Of a stretch of DNA of 64,000 nucleotides, positions 22,190-33,163 are shown in pieces. This stretch comes from Pontederia crassipes (taxonomy: Eukaryota > Streptophyta > Magnoliopsida > Commelinales > Pontederiaceae). The notes under the pieces are model-generated. The model was not told where the DNA came from, searched no databases, and saw only the letters and a list, made by a program, of their open reading frames with translations. Where the stretch lies: NCBI GenBank assembly GCA_030549335.1, contig CM060198.1, forward strand, positions 46,651,353 to 46,715,352, given 5' to 3'. Position 1 is the stretch's first letter. The number at the start of each line of letters is the position of its first letter. The translations under genes were made by a program, and so were the position numbers.

Positions 22190-22530
22190 CCTCGATTTCC
22201 CTTTCTTCTATCTTTGATCGCCCGCGCAAGAGACGTTAGGCGGTGACCTTCCCGGCATCGCGCTCCGCCAAACGCCTGCCAGCTGGACGTCGGCCGCCGA
22301 CACCTGTGTCCGCCATCTGAATTGTGCTCGCTCGCCGCATAAAGCCGCCCGCTCCAGCCTCCAGCGCAGGTAGGCTCCCCGGCCTCTCTCCTAGCCTCCG
22401 ACCTCCGTGCTCTATCCACCCTCCTAGATTCGGTCACCCTCCGTGCACGCCACGGAGACAGCCAGATCCGCCCTCCGCACTGCCCACCGCGGCGGCCGGA
22501 ACCAAGCAATCTTTCTCTAGATAGAGTTGT
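22190..22530 (+). other. GC-rich block of the CACTA element, probable transposase gene leader
   Basis: A sharp GC-rich island in AT-rich surroundings, before the TNPD remnant. It contains CAGGTAGGC at about 22368-22376, a plausible splice donor, and no supported protein. I infer promoter, leader and first intron of the transposase gene. Confidence 0.4.
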
Positions 22531-23636
22531 CACTTACAAAATTTTGCCATGATTTTTTCTCCTCATGTGAAATTTTATAGTTCTTATTTAATATTTCTTG
22601 GTGATGACATTGTTGTTCAAAAGGATCTGACTGCATAATGGTCTGTAGATCTTAAAGAAAATGTAAATGATGCAGTTGAGACTTGTGGTGAAAGTTTCCA
22701 CTATTTCAATAAGTATCTTAATTTCTCAAAACTTTCATATCCATAACTTTGATCCTAATGCATGCGGTTGGGCTTATGGTATGAATCTGTTTAATATGAA
22801 AGCAAAAAGACATTACTGAGACATATCACAAACGGCAGAATATGGTAGGTTCTCACTAGTTTTCATCATTGAATGCCTAAAGAAATTTTATGATTTCTAC
22901 TAGTAGGGATTATGAACATACTATCAGAGCCAGGCATTGTAATCTGAGCCTTTTTCTCTTGGGTGAAAAATGGCTTGGAAATTTATTGTTTCATGTTCTT
23001 GAGTTAGTTTTATGTATCAGAATAGCCTAATAGGTATTGCATGCCACCACCACCCCTAGAATTTTTCTGTATGCTTTGCGTAACCTGTGGCTGCGCACAA
23101 GAATCTCCAAGCCTTACTTCTAACCTGCTCCCTAACTAGGATAAGGGGCTCGGTTATAAATTGGAACTTGATCTCGTCGAGTGTCTTATTGATAAGTAAA
23201 TTGACGATTATAAAATCCTCAAAATAAAAGTGTCCTTTAGACGTACATAATTTTTTAAAAAAATATATTAAATTTACTTTAAGATTTAATAAAATATTTA
23301 ATATTTATAGTTCGCGCATGTCCTTTAGATTTCATTCATCAGTTCTTATTTGTTATTTTATAGTGCAAATATGATTACTTTTAATTAGTGTTTACGATGC
23401 TCCTGATTATTTCTAATTAGTGTTTATGATGTTCCTGATTATTTCTAATTAGTATTTATTTTTAGTTCATATTAGTGTTTATGATTTGTTCCTTATTAGT
23501 AGTAATTAGTGTTTACGATGCTTCTTCGATGTTTTATTTAAAGTTCAATATGTGAACCTTTGGATTGATTGTCAATTTTTGACTGGTTTTATTACAAAAT
23601 TTTTAATTACTATAACTTGCAAATAATACAAACATT

Positions 23637-24298
23637 ATGTCATACTTGAACGATCGCCGATGGATGTACAATAAAAATAATCCTGGTCGTAGAGGTTTGA
23701 CACAAGAATTCATAGATGGTGTTAACTATTATGTTAGTATGGCTTGTCAGTCTTTGCAATATCAGTGGGAGGGAACAATTAGGTGTCCTTGCTTGAAATG
23801 TGTTAGCACAAAGTTACAAACGCTAGAGACAGTTAAGGTTCACTTATGTAGAAAGGGTTTCAAACCTAATTATTGGCAATGGGATGATTTAGATGAAGGA
23901 GCACCTTCAACAAGCGTACCAAATTCAGGTCTCCATTTTGTCGATCCTCAAGAAAGATTTACTTCGCAATATGAACAGTTAGTTTATGATGCAGCTGCAA
24001 CTGAGTATGGGACAAAGCACAATGGTGGGTTGTAATAAAGACGAAGGCAAGAAGCATGATAGAAATTGATGGTACATTGCAATGTGCATACCAAGATGAC
24101 TCACATACTTCTGTGGCCCCTATTGCAGATACCAAATTAGTCGACGATCTACAAGATTCAGAACAAGTATTTGAAGACTTCGATAATGCCGACATACAAA
24201 ATGACGAGAATGCTTCCGACGAAGATGAATTTGAAACTACGTCATCTTCAAATGATGATGATGAGTATCAGTCATGTGGTAACTCAGTTGATGACTAA
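23637..24298 (+). pseudogene. TNPD-like transposase remnant: N-terminal transposase-associated domain and acidic tail only
   Basis: An ATG at 23637 opens 132 codons starting MSYLNDRRWMYNKNNPGRRG. This is the transposase-associated domain of CACTA TNPD proteins, including the typical YYVSMACQ and RCPCLKC blocks. Shortly after its stop at 24033-24035, another frame gives the usual end of the protein: VVIKTKAR, then a long Asp/Glu/Ser-rich tail ending about NSVDD (stop 24296-24298). The large catalytic core expected between them (roughly 700-900 residues in relatives, from memory) is absent. This looks like an internal deletion of TNPD. The element could move only with transposase supplied elsewhere. 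Confidence 0.75.
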
Positions 24299-24778
24299 TG
24301 TTATTATTACCTAATTTCACACTCATGTAATATTTTTATCTTACGACTATCGGGGTCTTGTATTATGACTGTTGTTATCTTATGAATTGTTCACTTACGA
24401 CTAATATTGATGTTGTATCATAATGGTTTATTCAAATTATCATCTCTCGCCATATTGCTTGATGCGTTAGCGATGCATGTTGACGATCATTCGGATCGAG
24501 GCTGCCTAACGAGGATGGTGCATTTCCATATTCGCTTCCATCTCGTGAGTGTTTGAAATAATGATCATAATTTTACGCATAAACTTAATCGAATTAATTT
24601 GTTTACTTTTTATAAGCGCCTTCAAATATTAGGAATTGGTTCTCAAGTTATACGTACAATTTCGTTCATGAAGATGCAACACAAGACGTAGCCGAACATA
24701 GTCAGGTCGAGACATTGTCAAATTAGAGTTTTGTATCAATTGTAAATTTCATTGCATTAAATTTTGTATCATGCAGAT

Positions 24779-26258
24779 GTTTCATTTTAGTAAAATAAAA
24801 AATAAGGAAAAGGAGAAGGTCATCTCTAGAGATAATTTTACTCCGCCGGCTCCTAGATCAGTCACGGGCATTCGCATAATAGAATGACAGTCTCCTCCGC
24901 CGGCTCATTCCTCTCACATTGATATTGCGGACCTGGAGACACAATTGCCGGAAGAACTTGTTAGAGCTCATTATTCCGTGGAAGGCTCAGATCAGGCTTC
25001 GTCAAATCATGTGCACAAAGTATACTTACAGCCAAATGATAATTTAGGATAAGTGTTATTTTATGTATTTTGAATCCTTATTCATTTTGTGATTCACCCA
25101 TCACATTTTATAATTTTGTATTCTTCCAGGTTTGTACCGTCGAAACCAGTAGCTGTCGTAGTTACTAAGGTGTTGCGACATAGGTATACTAATGCATGGC
25201 TTACATGGAGGAAAGTTCCTTATGCCACGAGACAAATGCTATTTAATGAATTTCAGGTATCCTTAGAAGCCAACTTGATCATTAAATTTTATCTTCGTAC
25301 TAATTTAATTATTTTTATATACATGCAGGCTGATGTGTGGTGGGAGACCAAGAATATGGAACAAATGTGAAAGACTTTTAATTCTCGGTGCTCAAAGACA
25401 TTGTCCTTGCTTTCGTAAGCTCAAGCTGCTGGAGAACAGCCCAAATGGATTCCCAAGGCCGTTTGGATCGAATTGCTATGAAAGTGGTCCACTGATGAGT
25501 ACAAATCAATGTGCGAAAAAGTGAAAACAAGTCGAGAGTCCGACCAAGGAGCATGCTTGCATTCGGGTGGGTGTGTATCCACGAGCACAATTGCCAATAA
25601 AATGGTAAAGTCTTTCAATATTGTGCCGATAAAATATTATACTTTATTTGACATTTTTAACTGCAAGAGGAAGAGACGGGTAGACCACTTATTCAGGATG
25701 AAGTATTTCTCCGAACTCATCAGAAAAAGAATAAAAAATGGATTTCATCATTTGCTCGGGAGACATATGTATGTAAATCTAAGTGCCTCTTTTTTTTAAT
25801 TTCAAGTAAATCTATGAGATAGTAAAATCGTCATTGATTTATTTTATTTTTTAGTATCGTTGATTTATCTTTTTTTACTTTAGGAGTCTTACAAAACAAG
25901 AGAAGTCGAGCACATTACGCAAGCCACGCAGGAGGGGACCACACCACTGACCCCAAGACAACTTTGGACGGACCACATCGGGGTGAAGAAGGGTCGCATT
26001 TACGACCTTGGATCTTCTATCAGTACTGAAGATATTGGATATGGTCGTTAATCTACTTTAGGTTCAGGTTCCTCTGGTCAAGGTATGCAACAAATTCTTG
26101 ATCAGATGAGGCAGGAGATTAGGCAAGAGATCATGCAAAAGATCAGGCAAGAGGTTACGCAGGATATCAAAAAGGAGTTCGAAGAACGTGAACATCGTAC
26201 CAAAAAAGAAATGAAAAAAATGGTGCATGACATCATGCGTGGCGAAGTCGATGACTAG
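24779..26258 (+). pseudogene. TNPA-like (plant transposase, Ptta/En/Spm) gene remnant
   Basis: Exon-like blocks in one direction: 24779-25045, 25130-25256, 25329-25604, about 25667-25768 and 25884-26258. Borders fit GT-AG by eye except those of the first block. Landmarks of the Ptta/En/Spm family (PF03004) are WLTWRKVPYATRQMLFNEF, PKWIPKAVW, GACLHSGG and GRPLIQDEVFLRTH, then KKGRIYDLGSS. The last block ends in a coiled coil with RQEI/KQEV heptads (26100-26220) and an acidic stop-proximal end. At least five in-frame stops, including one before the coiled coil at about 26050, make it a pseudogene. Family role: TNPA-type proteins bind subterminal repeats and assist excision. Confidence 0.75.
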
Positions 26259-26559
26259 GACGATGAGGACGATTTAGTTTTATAGTTTTTTGTGTGTTGT
26301 GTTGCGCTCGGACAAGGTGCTAACTTTCTTCCCCTAGTTTTGTACACATTCTGCATATTTGTTCTCTTAACTCACTCTCTTCCGACTCTTTGTGCTATGC
26401 AGTGATGAACGAGGTGCCTTGCGAAAAGGTAGATCGAATTGCCAATTCATCAAGTTCTTGAGATCCGACGGAAAAGGTGAGACCACATCTCTTTGCTCGG
26501 CCCATGTGTCCATCTTCTTCGTGACCAAGACCACATCTCTTTGTTCGGCCCATCTCTTT

Positions 26560-26800
26560 GCTTTGCTTTGCTTACCATCTTTATGTTTCCAAAACATTAT
26601 AATGTTTGGCATTTGTGTTGGACAATTGTTATGTTTGGATATTATGTGTTGTGTTGTATTTCTTATATTTGGATATTATGTGTTGTGTTGACTTATAATT
26701 ATGTGATGGACAATTGTTGTGTTAGATATTATGATCCAAATGGATCCTTTGTTACATTATATGTTTGGACAGCTAATTTCTGCCATTTTTTATTTTTTTA
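26560..26800 (+). repeat. Short duplicated TTGGATATTATGTGTTGTGTTG unit near the right CACTA arm
   Basis: Two near-identical copies of GGATATTATGTGTTGTGTTG at about 26637 and 26671, with a degenerate third (TGTTAGATATTATG, about 26717). It lies between the TNPA remnant and the right subterminal repeats. Confidence 0.7.
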
Positions 26801-27294
26801 TTATTTCTGACGGTTAGAGCCATCGGAAATAGGAAAAAATTAATCATCGACAATTAATTTTTTCGATACTTATCGACGGTTCTAATCGTCCGTGCAAGCT
26901 TATAGACGGTCTCAACTATCGCTAAGCATCAACAGTTTTAACCGTCGAAAATTAATGACAGTTTGGACCGTCGAAACTCAACTATTGAGTCGACGGGCCA
27001 TCGATATGAATTTTCGACGGTTTGAACCGTCGATAGTATCGATAGTTCAAACAGTCGATACATATCGACGGCTCAAACCATCTTAAATCTTCAACGTTCG
27101 ACGGGCGCACCCACCAGCTGGACCGTCGAAGATGTCGACGGTTCAGAAATAACTGTCGCAAATCATTTGCGAGACTCATTTTCGCACGGACGCTATCCGT
27201 CGAAAAACTTGTCGGAAAACATCATTTTCGACGGTTCTGGCCAAATTACATACGATTCTGACCGTCTGTAATAAACTATTTTCTTGTAGTGATA

Positions 27295-27952
27295 AGCGTG
27301 TTTAGGTGCTTTCGCCGTGCCTCTCCTACTCAACATCGTCAGTGCCTTCACCATTGTTGAATTCCATCTTTAAAACGGCATCATATTGCCTTTCCAACGC
27401 CGCATACTAACACTTTCGTCGTTATCAATTTGCCTCTCTCTTTGTCTTCACAGTACTATTGTCTCTCCATCCTTGACTTACAAGGTATCATCGATTCACT
27501 ATGAATGTGTATCTCCTCTGCTAATGCTCAACAATTGCAACAACATCGACATTGCTGGTACACCATCCCTTGATTCCCTTTCAATCTGTATGTTAGAGTC
27601 CCTCCTCATTAGAAGGTTTTTTGGGGGGTTTGCTTTGTTCATTTTGTATGCCCTCTACCATGTCTTCCCAACATTTGCTATATCTTATTTGTGGAATACA
27701 TGGATTTTGTAAGATGTTTATCCAAGGACATGCTCATTCGTATTATTAACAAATCTCATTTAAAACGATAATAAACTTTTTACATTGGGTTGTCATGTCT
27801 TTTTATTCTCATTTGTACTCTTGTTCTTTAAGTAGCTTTTATTGCAGATCCTTTTTTAAATATGGTTGCAAACATGTAATCTCATCGATTTGTTGTATAA
27901 TGAGAACGATATCAAGAACGTATGAGACGTCTAAGGGAAATCACATATCCTA
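27295..27952. other. Intergenic stretch
   Basis: Ordinary mixed-composition DNA flanking the CACTA insertion. Short frames only; I recognise nothing. Confidence 0.6.
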
Positions 27953-28430
27953 TGTAACACCTTCCGGTCCAATCAACATATTATTCATTTTGGGCTTTCG
28001 GCCCGCATGAATTTAAAACGCGTCTAGATAGGTGAAGGAGGTAACTACGTATAAGTCCATGACCATCTCGTGTTTTGCTCATGTGGAACTATTCAATGAG
28101 ATTGGCCCGCACGAATTTAAGGGATAACTACATATTAGCCCATGATCACCTTTGTATTTTGCCCATGTGAAACTATTCAATCAAATTATCATAGTCCTTA
28201 AACCTCTGTATTGTTGCTCATGACTTGTGTTTCTCACATGGCTCAATTGAGCACGTGAAGTTGGCTCTAATATCATTCTGTAACACCCCAGTCCAATCAA
28301 AATATTATTCACTTTGGATTGTCCGTATAAATTTAAAATGCATCTTAATAGGTGAAAGAGATAGCTACATATAAGCTCATGACCATTTTCGTATTTTACC
28401 AATGTGAGACTATTCAAAAAGACCATGTCC
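27953..28430 (-). mobile_element. TRIM-like miniature LTR element
   Basis: Two direct copies begin TGTAACACC (27953 and 28279). They share TCCAATCAA, ATATTATTCA, a segment ending AATTTAAAA, AGGTGAA and CATGTG..ACTATTCAA, about 150 bp each and well diverged. Just left of the second copy is GCTCTAATATCA (28263-28274), close to GCTCTGATACCA. That is the complement of the TGGTATCAGAGC primer site for initiator tRNA-Met, so the element would read on the minus strand. There are no coding parts. It is a fossil, diverged and old. Confidence 0.55.
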
Positions 28431-28787
28431 CTAAATCACAGGTTGAGGCGAAGGGAGGATCGAAATCAAAAGAGTGTCAAAGGTGAAGGAAAGTTGAAGG
28501 ATGATGAACCTTGTGAAGATGCTATGATGGAGAAGCAGCGTAGAGCATAGGCGACTTGAAGGTGGCCAAGTTCGGAGAGACAAAGATCAAAACCCTTAAA
28601 AGATAACCGAATCGAAATAAGGGTTGAATCGAATATTTCGTCAGTGTATTTGAACCGATTTGCTTTAAAATAAGAGTTCAACGCGTGGATCTTGAGATCT
28701 ACAGCCTCTCCATACACATGGAATTAAAATGACTCGAGGCTCCTTAATCCCAAAATAAAATCATTTGGTATGATGTGATGACATTAA
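28431..28787. other. Intergenic stretch
   Basis: No recognised gene. The short minus-strand frame at 28466-28717 has no features I can support. Confidence 0.55.
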
Positions 28788-29803
28788 GGAGGTCTCTAAT
28801 GCCACCCCTAAAATCATTTTTGCCACACATGATCATTTTATCCTTTCACTTATCCAGAGCAAGTATCTTAGTGGAGCTCTGCTGTCATTTTCAAAGTTAT
28901 TTTAATTTTGATGATGTCATCACCATGTCTCCCTAAAATTGAAGCACTACTAGTAGCTACTTTTTTCTATATTTTAACCAAAAATGCCATATTTTTGGTA
29001 ATATACTATTTTTACAAATAAATCTATAAAATGTATTTTTGTTTCAATTTAAATTTTTTTTATTAATTACATTATTTTCCCACATCTAATATATTTTCTT
29101 CTCCATATATTCCATATGAAATATAATAACAAAATATGCCAAAAGTAAAGAAATCTCATATAAATTAATAAATTTTATACAATAAAAGAATAAATGAGAA
29201 TTTTTCGGAATCTACTCGTATACAGAGACGGATATGCTATTTTTGTTTGAAAAGAAAATTTTTCTTTTGGTCATAGAAATATCTTGAATTTTATTTGTGT
29301 AAAAACTATAAACTTTTAAATTATTTATACATATAACCTACTATTATATTTTTATTAATATTATTAAATTTTAATTTAACAATGACCAGATATAGAAATG
29401 ATAGCATATCACGAAATTTTAAACTTAAAAAGCATTAAACATTAGTATTTTATCATATCTTTTATATAATTTTGGCATTACAAAAATCAAGCAAATTTTA
29501 GTCTATATTAATTCAAAATAATATTATATTTATATCTAATGAAGTAAAAATATAAACTTGATGATCAAATATTTAATTATGTGTTGGATTCGTTGAATCG
29601 GATTTAATTTTTTTGGAGTTGTATATATAAAGAATTTGAGTTTTTATTTTAATATACAAAGGATAAAATTTGAGTTTAATGTAGAGGTGCTACCTTTTCT
29701 TTAAATGATTTTATATTGACGTGTGTGACAGGTGACAACAAAAGGCGTTCAGTAGATAATTTTGAGTGGCAGAAAATAATTTGGAGTGGCGTTAGTCGCT
29801 TCC
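28788..29803. mobile_element. Probable non-autonomous TIR transposon, about 1.0 kb
   Basis: The left end GGAGGTCTCTAATGCCACCCC and the right end, reverse complemented GGAAGCGACTAACGCCACTCC, align over about 40 bases, with CTAAYGCCACYCC and TTTTYTGCCAC kept. The interior is very AT-rich and non-coding. I cannot define a target duplication, so the superfamily is open; a Mutator-like or hAT derivative is possible. Confidence 0.45.
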
Positions 29804-30637
29804 CAAATTAAATTCACCGAATCTGAAAGTTAATTCAGTTAATGTTACGTAACAATGCTTTCATAACAACGGTGCGACCCTCTTTATTAGAATTTAATTT
29901 CATTATCAGCTAGAGTAAAATAAATAACAAGACTCTCAGTGCATGTAGATATAAAATTAAGATCACGATCAATCAATTCCCTAAAATCCTTGGTAGTTCT
30001 CCACAAAAACGGCCATGCATGTCAGTGTCAATTTGAGTTCCAAGTTCCAATTCCACACACGACAACAGGTGCGTGCATGACTTTGCATGCACAGAAGAAT
30101 CGGACCCCGTTGTGTTTGATGCATGTAGCTCACTCGATGGACAACGTACATAAAATTATTGCTTCGGACGGGTGGCAGGACATGATGAACGTGAATCATA
30201 AGTGTGACACATGGTCTTGTTGTTGCATGGCGTCATTATCGCTTGACAACTTTGAACTAACCAGGATCAATTATTTGTGATAAGGTTTAACTCGGCCAGC
30301 CACTTCGTTGTCTCTATCTATATTTTATAGCAAGAGACTGAGATTTGGACATATATATGCGTTCATCTCTTTATGCCCAATTAGTTAATCAGGCGGATCA
30401 GTTCATGTGCTAACATGTGTGTGGATATAATAATGGTTTTTTTTTTTGAGGTGGCTAATCCGATTGGATCAACGGACGTCGTGCATGGACCACGGTTCAA
30501 TTATTATGGCAAGTTTTTTGGCCACATTTGATGCCAAGTTGTAGAAGTGAAATGTACTTAAGGAAGTAATATATCAAGAGCAAATGCGCATGCAGTGGAA
30601 AAGTAACAGATAAACAATTAAGGAAATCCAAAGAAAC
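29804..30637. other. Intergenic stretch
   Basis: Mixed-composition DNA with a T tract at about 30436. No supported gene. The frames near 29940-30280 overlap on both strands and lack recognisable domains. Confidence 0.5.
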
Positions 30638-30645
30638 TTCGCCAG

Positions 30646-30894
30646 CAGGGGCGGACCCACATGTATGGTGAAAGGGCCCCGGCCCCCCTCAAATTTTTAA
30701 AACCTAATTAGCTATATAGATTAATATATAAATTTTGGAATTAAATGTTAACGTTGGCCCCCCTTAAATAAATTGATGATCCTTGTTGACACAAAGTATC
30801 TATTTGCTTTAATGGTTTGGTGCACTCTAACCACTTCAAAGGTCGTGGGTTCGAATCTGGTCTCCCCTTTATTTTTGCTCTGGGTCCGCCCCTG
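30646..30894. mobile_element. hAT-type MITE with perfect 8-bp target duplication
   Basis: The termini CAGGGGCGGACCCA and TGGGTCCGCCCCTG are exact inverted repeats. TTCGCCAG flanks both sides (30638-30645 and 30895-30902), the 8-bp duplication of hAT transposons. The element is 249 bp and non-coding. The exact duplication suggests recent insertion. It contains GTGGGTTCGAATC at about 30845-30857, which looks like the B box and T-arm of a tRNA gene. Confidence 0.93.
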
Positions 30895-30902
30895 TTCGCC
30901 AG

Positions 30903-32760
30903 CAAAACACGTCCGAATAGTTTAACTTTAAAATGAACTCGGCATATCAAATGTAATAAGTAGTTTAATCTCATTTAGCCATATCTCAACAATGAAGTCA
31001 TACATATGCAAAATACTTTTATTATAATTTTTTTGTATTCATCATAATATGGCTTAAGAATCAAGATGACACAAATAATAGAATTATTAGTAATTCATAT
31101 TTTTATTTGATTATTATTGCGGAAATAATAAAATAAAATCAACGCTGCATATATATACTTGATAGGGTGGCATCTTCACTCTCTATATTATTGGGCGTTG
31201 GGCTATCGATTCTACCCAAAAATAAATGTGAAATGGACTAAGGTAATATTTTATTCCATTTTCTTTACTCACGCGTATATGTGCATGATTAGCTTGGGCA
31301 TTAATACTGTTATTTTACACGGTTGAATAGTGTCCTGTTTTAATTGACAAATATATATACTTTTGTGGTGGAAGAAATTTAAAAAAAAAGAAGGAAAAAG
31401 ATGATGATGAACAAGCACGTGCGCACACGCATGCAAGCACGCACATGTGCATGCGTACACGTGTACACACACGAACAACACAGGCACTCACGCAGATGCG
31501 CACACTGCAACACGCTGGCACGTGCACGTACGCTGCAACAAATTTTAAAGTTTAGTTCGATTTGAACAAGTTAAAATGTTAATAATCAGGCATATCCATC
31601 GAAGAAAAGCATATTAATTTCTACCAAAAAACCATATCAATAAACACTTATATATCTGTATGTGAATAATTATTCTAGAGATTAATTTTGATAAAAAAGA
31701 ACTTTTGTTGATGCTATATAATATATGTGCAGTTATGTCGTTAACTTGTTTTATTCTTTATCTCAACCTTTTTCTTAGAAAAACAAGCAAGTTTCACACT
31801 TAGTAAAGTGTGCACATATTCCATTATTAATTTTTCGGTGAAGGCTTTTCCAAACATTTAAGTAAAACGTGAAAGTCAAAAAAATGGCACCGGAAATTAT
31901 ATTTAGAAACAAGAAATTAATTATGATTATCCAAAAATATACATATTTCAAGTCCAATACAAGTTCAATTTAGTTAAAGTCATTAAAGTCAAGTCACATG
32001 AATCACGTCCATATCACGTTAATTAATTCCACACCCATTTATGTCATACACGATCATGACTAATATCATTAGTGTACATTGTATCGCTATGATTCTTGTA
32101 TGACGGTCGATATACTTTTGTATTCCATTATTGGGCGTGATTCATGTCAACAAATATCAATTCAATTACTCTATCATCACATAACGATCCGTCCGTCATT
32201 GCAGAAGGGTGGAAGGTATTTTGTCTAACGGTAGAATATATAATTATAATTGCCAAACAGCACGCCTAACAAAGGGGAAGTCCAGAAAGTTACTTTAGAT
32301 GTTGGAATCCAGCAAGAATATAGCAATTGCAGGGTTTATTTCTTTTATTATGTATATATTACTTATATTCGGATTTAGTTACTTTCGAATTATGAAAGTA
32401 TTCTCTATTTTTTTTTCTTTTGACAATTAAGCGATCAATTTTTCCTTGTATTATTTTAATAATATCTGTTAAACAATATATTTTTATCGAGAAATTCAAA
32501 AGGAAAAATATAAATAAATTTATAAGATTTTTCAAGTGTACGATTTTGGAGAGATGAAAGACATCGAGATTCCAACAGTTTAACAATATAAAAGTACCAA
32601 ACAGAAAGATCTTAAAAGGAAAGTACGGACAAATGAGAGAAAGTTTAGGAGGAATAAATGGAAATTTAAGATTTTTAGATAAAAGAAATAATAAGAGAAG
32701 ATGCAGTAACTACGTAGAAGGATAACTGGATAAGAACGGAATATTTTGTGGATATTTTTT
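30903..32760. other. AT-rich intergenic stretch upstream of the asparagine synthetase promoter
   Basis: Long AT-rich DNA without recognised genes. It includes the CA/TG-rich tract at 31415-31535. The rest is short chance frames. Confidence 0.6.
31415..31535. repeat. Alternating purine-pyrimidine (CA/TG/CG) tract
   Basis: About 120 bases of mostly alternating CA, TG and CG steps (CACGTGCGCACACGCATGCA and similar), with several ACGTGT and CACGTG words. A Z-DNA-prone composition; chance Cys-rich frames result from it. Confidence 0.7.
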
Positions 32761-32789
32761 CAGATGCGGATCTACCCCGTCCCGCCCAG

Positions 32790-33163
32790 CGTCGGCGGTA
32801 GGGACACGTGGCGTCCAAACGAATCGTACCGCCTCGTTAATCTCTGACAAAAATGGTGGGGCCCAGCTGACTCATCTGTCCAGTTCCGCTTTGGATAATG
32901 CCCATTAGAAAAATGTTTCCACATCCCTCGGACCACGTGGAACCGTCTGCGACGTCCAATCCGCGGGTCCCGCAGAGAGCGCATCGCCATCCGTCGGATT
33001 GGATCCACTTACGCGAGGTCCCGGCGCCGCTTCGACGCCTATAAAATGGCGGCGAACCGCGAGTGCCTGCAGCAGCTCGAAGACGAGAGCGATCTATTCA
33101 TAAGATCTTATTTATTCCAGTTTCCAAATCTATTCTTCTTTCCTAACATTATTAGTAGTCATC
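32790..33163 (+). promoter_or_regulatory. Promoter and 5' leader of the asparagine synthetase gene
   Basis: TATAAAAT lies at 33040-33047, about 117 bases before the ATG. Two G-box cores, CACGTG, lie at 32805-32810 (context GACACGTGGC, a good ABRE/bZIP site) and 32934-32939 (CCACGTGG). The stretch is markedly GC-richer than the DNA upstream. Plant ASN genes are known to respond to light, sugar and stress through bZIP factors; use of these two boxes is inference. The leader is about 90 bases if transcription starts about 30 bases after the TATA box. Confidence 0.7.

Larger units (their letters stand above)
21479..27291 (+). mobile_element. CACTA (En/Spm) DNA transposon, full-length ends with ATA target duplication
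   Basis: The left end CACTACAAGAAAAAACTCG begins at 21479 and the right end TTTTCTTGTAGTG stops at 27291. ATA lies on both sides (21476-21478 and 27292-27294), the 3-bp duplication typical of CACTA elements. Subterminal regions (21500-22140 and 26800-27280) are packed with CGACGGTT and AACCGTCG in both orientations. Inside are a GC-rich block (22190-22520), a TNPD-like remnant (23637-24298) and a TNPA-like gene remnant (24779-26258). Matching ends and duplication show a clean insertion. The coding parts are decayed, so it is probably non-autonomous now. Confidence 0.92.

Noticed and set aside
27386-28010. Short frames after the CACTA element, possibly small secreted proteins
   Set aside because: Hydrophobic Ser/Leu/Ile content from T-rich DNA; no family, introns or promoter recognised.
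31269-31527. Cys-rich small proteins on the minus strand
   Set aside because: The frames come from the alternating CA/TG tract. Two frames give similar Cys/Val/His repeats, and there is no gene structure.
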